This document shows, in pieces, positions 26,341 to 33,733 of a stretch of DNA of 64,000 bases. A program made the translations under genes and the position numbers. The DNA lies in the NCBI GenBank assembly GCA_028278455.1, contig JANQEH010000058.1, forward strand, positions 1 to 64,000, read 5' to 3'. A model generated the notes under the pieces. That model had not been told where the DNA came from. It saw only the letters and a program-made list of their open reading frames with translations, and did not search any database. Each line of letters starts with the position of its first letter. Positions within the stretch are counted from its first letter, which is position 1. The stretch comes from a bacterium (GTDB lineage Bacteria > SM23-31).

Positions 26341-27960
26341 TTAATTTATATCTTTTCCATTTTTACGCAGTGGTTTTCCTGCAAGAGTCTCGTTAAAAAC
26401 ATCATCTTCAATTACAAGCTGGCCGTTTACGAACAAAAACTTGATTCCCTTGCTATACTGGTGGGGATTTGTATATGTTGCCCTATCCCGTATGGTATTC
26501 GGATCGAAGATTACTATATCAGCTGCATAGTCTTCCCTGATGAGTCCGCGGTCGGTAAGTCCGAGCATATCGGCAGGAAGCCCTGTGGCCGCACGAATCG
26601 CATGTTCCATTGTAATCAGTCCTTTTTCCAGTACATAGTGGCTGATCTTCCTGGTAAAAGCTCCGTAATTTCTCGGATGGGGGAGGCCGGAATTGAATTC
26701 CAGATTCGATCCGTCCGAGCATGTCATCGTATAGGTTTTCTGCATATAAGTCTCTACATCTTCTTCTTTCATCATGAAGATGATAACACCGGGATCGTGC
26801 TCTCTGAGGATTTCTATTGCTGCATCGACCGGAGTCAGTTCCATCAGCGCGCTTATTTCGTTCAGGTTCTTTCCTTCATATTCTTTTTTGTCATTAAAAG
26901 AGGAAATCACAATCGCTTCCGGCCCGCCGTAACGGTCAACTCTTTCGTAAATATCCCGGCGAATCCTTCTGATCAGATCCCTGTCATCAAACCTGTCTAT
27001 CATTTTGTCCCTTCCTCCTTCCTGTATCCATCTCGGAAGGACGATCGGAGAAAGGCTTGTGCTGCCGGCCATATACGGATACTGGTCGGCATAAACCTTC
27101 ACACCTCTTGAATTGGCGTTCTCGATAATTTCAGTAACTTCCTTAGACTGTCCCCATGCTTCCTTTCCCGCGGCTTTAATATGCGCTATCTGTACAGGCA
27201 CCCCTGCTTCTTCCCCGATCCGGACGGCTTCCCTGACGGATTCCGGCAGCCCGATAGTGCCGTTAGCGCCTTCATCGCGTAAATGCGTTGCATAAATTCC
27301 GCCGTATTCTGCCACAACTTTCGCAAGTTCGATAACCTCTTCTGTCTTTGCATAACTTCCCGGGGCATAGAAAAGCCCTGATGAGATCCCGAAAGCTCCT
27401 TCCTTCATGGCTTTTTCGACAAGTTCCTTCATTTCCTCGAGTTCGTCCTCATCGGGATCCCTATCCTCCATTTTCATGACTTTATTTCTTACAGTGCCAT
27501 GGCCGACCAGTTCGATAACGTTGACACCGATGCCGATTTTCTCCATATGGCGAAGCATATCCCTGATCTCGTAACTACCTGCCCCACAGTTTCCTGATAC
27601 TACTGTCGTTACACCCTGGGTCAGGTAATTTTTTACAGCTTTAACCTCATCCCAGTCTATATCTATGTCTCCGGGATCATAGAGTTCATCCTCACTGAAG
27701 AATGCATGATTATGTATATCAATAAATCCGGGAGATATATACAAACCTGTAGCATCTATGATCCTTTCAGCATCCGGCTCCACCTCCCCGATCATAATGA
27801 TTTTTCCATCCTTTACGGCGATATCCGCCGTAATAGAGGGATTGCCGGTCCCGTCATAAATACTGCCGTTTTGAATTACATAGTCGTATGTTTTACCGCA
27901 GCTGAAAAATGCGGTAGATGAGAGTAAAATTATTACAATAAGTATGATTGATCTGTGCAT
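26341..27960 (-). CDS. N-acyl-D-amino-acid deacylase-like amidohydrolase, probable lipoprotein
   Basis: The 539-residue amidohydrolase-superfamily protein has a hydrophobic N-terminus and Cys21 ('STAFFSC'), suggesting lipidation although the lipobox is imperfect. Diagnostic D-aminoacylase features are 'PGFIDIHNHAFF' (H-x-H metal ligands), the bridging-Cys element 'VSGNCG', 'IQIAHIKAAG', 'YPYMAGST' and 'CSDGSNLEF' followed by 'HPRNYG'. Members hydrolyse N-acyl-D-amino acids or dipeptides. Export points to recovery of peptidoglycan or environmental D-amino-acid derivatives. It is not HutI, which lacks these elements. Confidence 0.85.
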   Translation of the reverse strand: MHRSIILIVIILLSSTAFFSCGKTYDYVIQNGSIYDGTGNPSITADIAVKDGKIIMIGEVEPDAERIIDATGLYISPGFIDIHNHAFFSEDELYDPGDIDIDWDEVKAVKNYLTQGVTTVVSGNCGAGSYEIRDMLRHMEKIGIGVNVIELVGHGTVRNKVMKMEDRDPDEDELEEMKELVEKAMKEGAFGISSGLFYAPGSYAKTEEVIELAKVVAEYGGIYATHLRDEGANGTIGLPESVREAVRIGEEAGVPVQIAHIKAAGKEAWGQSKEVTEIIENANSRGVKVYADQYPYMAGSTSLSPIVLPRWIQEGGRDKMIDRFDDRDLIRRIRRDIYERVDRYGGPEAIVISSFNDKKEYEGKNLNEISALMELTPVDAAIEILREHDPGVIIFMMKEEDVETYMQKTYTMTCSDGSNLEFNSGLPHPRNYGAFTRKISHYVLEKGLITMEHAIRAATGLPADMLGLTDRGLIREDYAADIVIFDPNTIRDRATYTNPHQYSKGIKFLFVNGQLVIEDDVFNETLAGKPLRKNGKDIN

Positions 27961-28089
27961 AGCTTTCCCCTAAATTTTTGTCTGGCTTAAACTGTAAGTA
28001 AATAAACAATAAATAATTGAAAAATAAAACAGGAAAAACGGTTTTTTCAAGATATTTGGAAATTACGTAAAAAATACGTTTTCTTTTCA

Positions 28090-28974
28090 ATGTGGAATTA
28101 TTACCTTTTTCCGGTTACACCTCAGAAAACAATTATGTTAGGATTTGCAGGACAAAAACTTGTATCCATTGCAATAGTGGTTGCAGTTGTATATCTTCTA
28201 CTCGTGATCCTGATGCTTCTGCTGCAGTCAAAATTCCTTTTCTTCCCATCAAAAGACCTGGATTATACTCCCGGACAGTTGGGGATGGCTTTTGAAGATG
28301 TATATTTTTCTTCTTCCGATGGAACAGGACTGCATGGTTGGTTCATTCCGGCTGAGAGTCGTATCGGTACCCTTTTATTCTGCCATGGGAATGCGGGAAA
28401 TATATCCCATCGTATAGAATCGGTAAGGATTTTTCACGATCTTGGGTTTGATGTTCTTATTTTCGATTACAGGGGATACGGCCAGAGCAGTGGTAGTATC
28501 TCAGAAAAAGGAACATATAGTGACGCTGAAGCGGCTTTAAAGCATTTAGTTGAAGTTAAAAATATAGATCAGTCGGAAATAATATACTTCGGGAGATCCC
28601 TTGGAGGATCAATTGCGGCATGGCTTGCTAAAGAACATACCCCGGGTGGATTGATTGTAGAATCTGCGTTTACGTCTGTCAATGATATTGCCGGAGATGT
28701 ATATCCATTCCTGCCTGTCAGGATGATCTCCCGGTTTAAATTCAATACCCGGGAATATTTACAAAATGTAAATTGTCCTGTTCTTGTGATCCACAGCAGG
28801 GAGGATGAGCTGATAAATTTCAAACACGGCCGGAAACTATTTGAAACCGCCGGAGAACCAAAAATGTTTCTTGAATTGGCCGGTTCCCATAACGAGGGAT
28901 TTTTTCTTTCCGGCCAGCATTACATCAATGGCTTAAAAGATTTTTTTGATCAACATGTCAATATGGAAAAATAA
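28090..28974 (+). CDS. Membrane-anchored alpha/beta hydrolase (ABHD13/BEM46-like)
   Basis: The 294-residue protein has one hydrophobic anchor (about 22-43) and an alpha/beta-hydrolase domain. The oxyanion text is 'LFCHGNAGNISHR', the nucleophile elbow 'YFGRSLGGS' (G-x-S-x-G), the acid Asp is in 'HSREDELI' and the catalytic His in 'AGSHNEGF'. The family contains serine esterases of unknown substrate. The ATG at 28090 has no good ribosome site; an in-frame ATG at 28135 just before the anchor is an alternative start. Confidence 0.83.
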   Translation: MWNYYLFPVTPQKTIMLGFAGQKLVSIAIVVAVVYLLLVILMLLLQSKFLFFPSKDLDYTPGQLGMAFEDVYFSSSDGTGLHGWFIPAESRIGTLLFCHGNAGNISHRIESVRIFHDLGFDVLIFDYRGYGQSSGSISEKGTYSDAEAALKHLVEVKNIDQSEIIYFGRSLGGSIAAWLAKEHTPGGLIVESAFTSVNDIAGDVYPFLPVRMISRFKFNTREYLQNVNCPVLVIHSREDELINFKHGRKLFETAGEPKMFLELAGSHNEGFFLSGQHYINGLKDFFDQHVNMEK

Positions 28975-28992
28975 AATGGAGATGCCGATATA

Positions 28993-29820
28993 ATGGAAGA
29001 AGGTTTAACAGCGTATTTACTCGGTCTGCACCCCGTACTGCAGGCATTTCTTGCAACGTGTTTTACTTGGTTCATGACGGCAGCCGGTGCCGGAATAGTA
29101 TTTACAACAAAGACAATGAACCAGAAACTGCTCGATTCTATGCTCGGTTTTGCGGCTGGAGTGATGATAGCGGCGAGTTTCTGGTCACTGCTTGCTCCTG
29201 CTATAGAGATGGCGGAAGAGACAACCTCGATGCCGTATATTCCTGCAGCGATCGGTTTTCTCTGCGGCGGAATTTTCATGAGGCTGATCGATAAAATGCT
29301 GCCGCATCTTCATTCGGGTTTCTCTATGGATAAGGCCGAGGGTGTCTCATCATCATGGAAAAGGACAACTCTCCTGGTGAGCGCTGTTACACTGCATAAT
29401 GCTCCGGAAGGCCTTGCTGTCGGGGTTGCTTTTGGTGCTGTGGCCGCAGGTGTTCCGTCGGCTACAATTGGCGGTGCGTTAGCCCTCGCGATCGGTATCG
29501 GTATTCAGAATTTCCCGGAAGGCACCGCAGTTTCGATGCCTATGAGAAGAGAAGGCAAAAGCCGCGGTAAGAGCTTCTTCTACGGCCAGATCTCGGGTTT
29601 TGTAGAGCCGATATTCGGTGTGCTGGGCGCAGCCTTCGTGTTGTCCATGCGCCAGGTTCTTCCTTATGCGTTGAGTTTCGCTGCTGGCGCAATGATTTTT
29701 GTGGTCGTTGAGCAGCTTATTCCCGAATCACAGAGAGATGAGAAACATATAGACATTGTCTCGCTTGCGACGATGCTCGGTTTCACAGTCATGATGGTGC
29801 TTGACGTCGCCCTTGGATAG
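28993..29820 (+). CDS. ZIP-family divalent metal transporter
   Basis: The 275-residue protein has about eight hydrophobic helices and the two signature metal-site helices 'HNAPEGLAVGVAFGA' (helix IV) and 'IQNFPEGTAVSMPM' (helix V). Bacterial members of the GufA/ZupT subfamily take up zinc and other divalent metals. It begins 18 bp after the hydrolase with GGAG upstream, so the two may be co-transcribed. It is a second probable zinc route beside ZnuABC, but no palindrome like the zur operator precedes it. Confidence 0.87.
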   Translation: MEEGLTAYLLGLHPVLQAFLATCFTWFMTAAGAGIVFTTKTMNQKLLDSMLGFAAGVMIAASFWSLLAPAIEMAEETTSMPYIPAAIGFLCGGIFMRLIDKMLPHLHSGFSMDKAEGVSSSWKRTTLLVSAVTLHNAPEGLAVGVAFGAVAAGVPSATIGGALALAIGIGIQNFPEGTAVSMPMRREGKSRGKSFFYGQISGFVEPIFGVLGAAFVLSMRQVLPYALSFAAGAMIFVVVEQLIPESQRDEKHIDIVSLATMLGFTVMMVLDVALG

Positions 29821-30091
29821 GATAAAACGGCAGTATCCGGGTAAATCCATTTAGCAGGTAAGAAGTCTTTTTTTATCTGTCATCCTCGCGAATGCGGGGA
29901 TCCATTTTTCAGTTAATTAATATTCTGTATCCCCCCTTTCGCGAGTATGACTTGGAATAGCAGATTATGATAATTAATGTAATGACATAAATGGTTGGAA
30001 TATTTTTTTATTATAATTGTAGAAAAAGAAGCCGCCATATTTTCCGGGCGGTTTGAGGTTGGTCTGCTAAATTAATCCATGAGGGACTGTC
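29821..30091. repeat. Intergenic region with dispersed-repeat remnants
   Basis: Contains 'CATCCTCGCGAATGCGGGGA' (29879-29898), a short palindromic unit of the kind scattered between genes in many FCB and proteobacterial genomes, followed by a partial second unit ('CCCCCCTTTCGCGAGTATGA'). At about 30031-30053 a CCGCC/GGCGG stem could form. No coding frame is seen. Confidence 0.5.
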
Positions 30092-30535
30092 ATGACCGGA
30101 TCAAAGAATGGTTTAAGGGTGGTACTCGGTATATTGTCTGCCGCTTTACTCTGCGCATTTATCGCTGTTGTAATTCCCTGGGAATTTCTGAGTAAATTCA
30201 TTTCGATCACCGGCTGGGATATTGCAGGTTTCCGTGGGATAGAAAAATATTTCATTCGTCTCGGTTTTGCCGGATTCGGTTTCATCGGGATGTTTTTTTT
30301 CATTCTTGCGAGAGATCCATATAAATACCCGGCAATGGTATCTCTTGGGGGATACGGCTTACTGGCGTTCGGTCTGTTCTGTCTCGGCTGGGGCTTTTAT
30401 TACGGTTTCCAGACCTGGCTGTGGTTCGGGGATGCAGCATTCTGCTGGATATTCGGCGGATTAATACTATTACTGAAAGATCCTGAAGATTTTCTTGAAA
30501 CAGCTAAGGAGACTCTGGAGAATGTAAATGTGTGA
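30092..30535 (+). CDS. Uncharacterised four-helix membrane protein
   Basis: The 147-residue protein has about four hydrophobic helices (about 10-27, 56-73, 81-101 and 108-128) and a short charged C-terminus. GAGGGAC precedes the ATG. I do not recognise the family. Its codon use resembles the neighbours and no domain or partner indicates a role. Confidence 0.65.
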   Translation: MTGSKNGLRVVLGILSAALLCAFIAVVIPWEFLSKFISITGWDIAGFRGIEKYFIRLGFAGFGFIGMFFFILARDPYKYPAMVSLGGYGLLAFGLFCLGWGFYYGFQTWLWFGDAAFCWIFGGLILLLKDPEDFLETAKETLENVNV

Positions 30536-30583
30536 TTAAAATTCATTGCGGGTAAGTATTTAATATTTAATCAGGAGGGTAAA

Positions 30584-31597
30584 ATGAAGACAAAAAATTT
30601 TTTTTATCTACTATTTTTCGTTTTCATGTTTTTGATCCAAAATTGTGCTGATCCGGTGTTAGATCCGGCTTATCAACAGCCTGAGTTCGGATTATATTTG
30701 TTTCGAAATGAAACAATAGAAACATCTGATATACAGGACGATCCTTTGGATTCAATGATCCTGCAGAATGAACCCTGGCTGTCACTGGAGGATATAGCAT
30801 TTTATGATTACTCAGCTCACTGTATTTACCTGAAGAAAGATAAAGAATCCTTTGAGCATGAATTCCTTCATAACAACGGTACCCCCTTTATACCGGTGGT
30901 GAACGGTGAAAAATGCTATTTAGGTTCATTCTGGTCAAATCTGTCTTCTTCGTCTATACCCCATTCAATTCCCAGGATCGAAGGCATGGAATGGTCCTCG
31001 ATGTATCCTGAAGATGTTATTCATATCAAAAGATCAATTGCCTGGGAATCAGACAATGTAGCAGATCTAAGATTTGATGAAAGTATAAAGAATGCATTGA
31101 TCGGATCGGGAAAATATTGCGGCGGTTTAAAAGTTGAACTGGTAAACGTCGTGGTACTGTCAAATTCCGATACTTCAGCTGTAAAATATACAGTTAAAAT
31201 ATCAAATAATGATCAGGATGATCTTTACGTACCTGATCCTGTAAAAATGGGCGGGTATTATTTTTATTATACGAATGGTCTTTGCATGAGGAGGCTTGAT
31301 CTCCAGGAAGGACAGGATTATCAATTAAGAAGTATTTATTCAAAAAGCCCTGATCCTTATGATTCCTGGGATTTCGAATGGTTTACACGAATTGAAAGTG
31401 GAGAGAGTATAACAAGGGAATATACTATATTAGTTGATGAATGTATCGAATCCGGAGAATATGAATGTAAATTATGGTATGAAGGCCCAACTAATATCGA
31501 TAAAGAAACCAGAACCAGACCTGATGGGAGGATATGGATCGGAAGGATCTGGTCTAGCTCATTCTATCTTGACACAAATAGCGGAAGAAAGAAGTAG
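30584..31597 (+). CDS. Uncharacterised lipoprotein
   Basis: The 337-residue protein begins with a typical lipoprotein signal ('MKTKNFFYLL...FLIQNC', Cys21) and AGGAGG upstream, so it should be anchored in a membrane facing the periplasm or cell surface. The mature part is rich in Asp, Tyr and Trp and looks all-beta, with no motif that I recognise. It lies 48 bp after the four-helix membrane protein. Confidence 0.7.
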   Translation: MKTKNFFYLLFFVFMFLIQNCADPVLDPAYQQPEFGLYLFRNETIETSDIQDDPLDSMILQNEPWLSLEDIAFYDYSAHCIYLKKDKESFEHEFLHNNGTPFIPVVNGEKCYLGSFWSNLSSSSIPHSIPRIEGMEWSSMYPEDVIHIKRSIAWESDNVADLRFDESIKNALIGSGKYCGGLKVELVNVVVLSNSDTSAVKYTVKISNNDQDDLYVPDPVKMGGYYFYYTNGLCMRRLDLQEGQDYQLRSIYSKSPDPYDSWDFEWFTRIESGESITREYTILVDECIESGEYECKLWYEGPTNIDKETRTRPDGRIWIGRIWSSSFYLDTNSGRKK

Positions 31598-31685
31598 CAA
31601 TACAAAATCATTGCGCGGGATTATTTTAATCATTAGATTATATCTGTTAGTCAGCTTTTGATGAAATGTTTAGAGGTAAAGTATT

Positions 31686-32057
31686 ATGCATAAAGCGCTG
31701 ATAGTTGATGATGATGAAATGACCCGCAATGCAGTAGGGGATCTGCTGGGAAGGGTGAATTTCAAGGTCGAATCCGCGGAGGACGGCAGGGAAGGGATAA
31801 GGAAGATCAATAAATCGAAATATGATCTGATCCTTCTGGATCTGAGGATGTCGGGTGTTGATGGGGAGCAGGTGCTGAAGATCCTGAAAAAGGATCACGA
31901 ATCTCTGCCGATCATAATTTTATCGGGTTATCTGACCAAAGACAAAATCATCAAGCTTAGCAAACTCGGTGTTAAGGGATTTCTCACAAAACCCCTCGAT
32001 ATCAAGAATTTCTACCAGGTCGTGAACCAGGTCTGCCCGATCAATATCGGGAAATGA
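31686..32057 (+). CDS. Single-domain response regulator
   Basis: The 123-residue receiver domain has acidic pocket 'VDDDE' (Asp8-Asp10), phospho-acceptor Asp52 in 'LILLDLRMSGVDG', switch Ser in 'IIILSGY' and Lys in 'FLTKPLD'. It is less similar to the other two receiver proteins than they are to each other. It converges on cheB, 10 bp apart; a shared phosphorelay is possible but no kinase is nearby. Confidence 0.88.
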   Translation: MHKALIVDDDEMTRNAVGDLLGRVNFKVESAEDGREGIRKINKSKYDLILLDLRMSGVDGEQVLKILKKDHESLPIIILSGYLTKDKIIKLSKLGVKGFLTKPLDIKNFYQVVNQVCPINIGK

Positions 32058-32066
32058 AAACCGGAT

Positions 32067-33182
32067 TTATTTATCAGTCCACGATTTATTGACAAGCCTT
32101 ATGATTTCGGGGACGATCATATCCAGCGGGCGGACTATATCCACGACACCCAGTTTTACAGCTTCTCCCGGCATTCCGAAAACGACACAGGTTTCCTCAT
32201 CCTGAGCTATCACAGCTGAACCTTTTGCTTTCATCAGTTTCAGCCCCCTGGCACCGTCACCTCCCATTCCGGTCATAATTACCCCGAGAGCCCTTGAACC
32301 ATAGAGATCGGCAACAGATCTGAACAGATAATCTGCTGCAGGTTTACAGAAATTCTCAGGCGGATCATCTGTTGTAATGAGCACCGGTTTTGATGAGTTT
32401 CTGTCTTTTATAAATTTCAGCTGTTTTTCTCCGGGGGCAATGTACACTGTCCCCGGAACAGGTACATCTCCTGTCTTTGCCTCTACTACTTTCAGCCTGC
32501 TCTTTGTATTCAAAGATTCTGCAAGTATATTTGTAAATGATTCGGGCATGTGCTGGACGATCACGACAGGTACCCTGAAGTCTGATGGTACTGTCGGAAT
32601 TATCCTGTGCAGTGCAGGAGGTCCGCCTGTTGAGATCCCTATCACCACGATATCTATCCGGGATTTGAGAATAATCGGTTTATCGGGGATTTTCGGCAGG
32701 ATTTTAACTCCCCTGGATGCAGTATTCTTTTCAGGCAGATCGATCATGCCGGTCACCGGAGTTCTCACGAAGGCCATTCCTGATATTTTCGTATATCCCT
32801 TAATTATTCTGGTAAGGTCGTTCTGGAGGTGCTCGAAGTTTTGTTTTATATCCCTGGAATCTTTAAGTGAAACAATATCCATTGCGCCGTGGGATAGGGC
32901 CTCCATGGCAATCCTGGCATTAGGACGGGAACCCGTACTCATCATTATGGCGCGGACTTGTGGATAATTTTTTCTGATATGGCGCAGAACAGTTATACCA
33001 TTTATAACAGGAAGATCGACATCTATAGTTATAATATCGGGATCGATCTCCTTGACTTTTTTGAGCGCTTCCTTGCCGTCGGATACCGATCCGGCTACGA
33101 ACGTCTCCGGGATCTGTACGAATATGTTCTTAAGAACACTGCGGTAAAGATCATTCTTTTCAGCAATGAGGATCTTGAGCAT
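32067..33182 (-). CDS. cheB: Protein-glutamate methylesterase CheB
   Basis: The 371-residue protein has a receiver domain (about 1-120, phospho-acceptor Asp54 in 'ITIDVDLPVING') and a C-terminal methylesterase domain. The catalytic Ser is in 'GISTGGPPAL', the His in 'VVQHMPESFT' and the Asp in 'MTGMGGDGARG'. It demethylates chemoreceptor glutamates or deamidates glutamines. No CheA, CheR, CheW or receptor gene is in the window, so it is an isolated copy here. Confidence 0.93.
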   Translation of the reverse strand: MLKILIAEKNDLYRSVLKNIFVQIPETFVAGSVSDGKEALKKVKEIDPDIITIDVDLPVINGITVLRHIRKNYPQVRAIMMSTGSRPNARIAMEALSHGAMDIVSLKDSRDIKQNFEHLQNDLTRIIKGYTKISGMAFVRTPVTGMIDLPEKNTASRGVKILPKIPDKPIILKSRIDIVVIGISTGGPPALHRIIPTVPSDFRVPVVIVQHMPESFTNILAESLNTKSRLKVVEAKTGDVPVPGTVYIAPGEKQLKFIKDRNSSKPVLITTDDPPENFCKPAADYLFRSVADLYGSRALGVIMTGMGGDGARGLKLMKAKGSAVIAQDEETCVVFGMPGEAVKLGVVDIVRPLDMIVPEIIRLVNKSWTDK

Positions 33183-33276
33183 TGTATTCAGATTTCCAAT
33201 TTTTCTCAGAAAGACAATATAATCCGAAAAAATATTTAAATCAAATTAATATAATTTCATTGATGAACTGATATTC

Positions 33277-33337
33277 TTTCACAAATTGTGAAACAACTAA
33301 CTGCTGCCCGGCGTATATTTTTTCATAATTTGTGAAA
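33277..33337. promoter_or_regulatory. Paired operator palindromes upstream of padR-1
   Basis: TTTCACAAATTGTGAAA (33277-33293) is a perfect 8-1-8 dyad. TTTCATAATTTGTGAAA (33321-33337) is the same element with one arm mismatch and a changed centre. Their starts are 44 bp apart, about four helical turns, and the second ends 53 bp before the padR-1 ATG. They are the natural candidates for autoregulation by PadR-1. Confidence 0.65.
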
Positions 33338-33390
33338 AAAAGTTAAACCTTATCACGATTTTTTAATCTATATAGGAAACAGTAATCAAG

Positions 33391-33717
33391 ATGATCACAA
33401 AATTAGAAGAGCAGATACTGCTGACAGTGGTGAATTTCAGAGATGAAGCTTACGGGATAAAAGTATATAACCATCTTGAAAAGATCACCGGTAAGAAAGT
33501 GGCGATCGGGGTCATTTATTTCACCCTTGACCGCATGACAAAAAGGGGGCTGCTCTCTTCATGGAAGGGAGAGCCGACTTCGGTCAGAGGAGGGATGAGG
33601 AAGAAGTTTTATAGAATTACCGAAATGGGAAAAAAGGAGCTGGAGAGAGCAAAGAAGATCAGCGATGCTCTCTGGGATGGCGCTGCAGAATTTGTATCGG
33701 GCGGAAGTCCGGATTAA
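33391..33717 (+). CDS. PadR-family transcriptional regulator 1
   Basis: The 108-residue winged-helix protein aligns along its length with the PadR proteins at 42613 and 47536 ('EEQILLTVVNFRDEAYGIKV...', 'VAIGVIYFTLDRMTKRGLL', 'RGGMRKKFYRITEMGKKEL'). It has the short form without a C-terminal dimerisation extension. Such regulators usually repress an adjacent transporter and themselves in response to a small molecule. The permease gene follows by 16 bp. Confidence 0.9.
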   Translation: MITKLEEQILLTVVNFRDEAYGIKVYNHLEKITGKKVAIGVIYFTLDRMTKRGLLSSWKGEPTSVRGGMRKKFYRITEMGKKELERAKKISDALWDGAAEFVSGGSPD

Positions 33718-33733
33718 TGTTATTGAGATAAAA

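Noticed and set aside
26461-27111. Long plus-strand open frame opposite the D-aminoacylase-like gene
   Set aside because: It is fully antisense to a protein with clear amidohydrolase motifs, has no ribosome site or recognisable content, and its Cys/Ile/Phe-rich composition is typical of an opposite-strand shadow.
26341-27960. Imidazolonepropionase (HutI) completing the histidine pathway
   Set aside because: The sequence has the D-aminoacylase 'GNCG' bridging cysteine and 'HPRNYG' element and a lipoprotein signal, none of which fit HutI.
32377-32967. Plus-strand open frame of about 196 codons opposite cheB
   Set aside because: The minus-strand CheB catalytic motifs are intact and in order; the antisense frame has none and is explained by codon bias.
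32067-33182. Part of a chemotaxis operon
   Set aside because: No cheA, cheR, cheW or receptor gene lies within the window; only an unrelated single receiver gene is adjacent.
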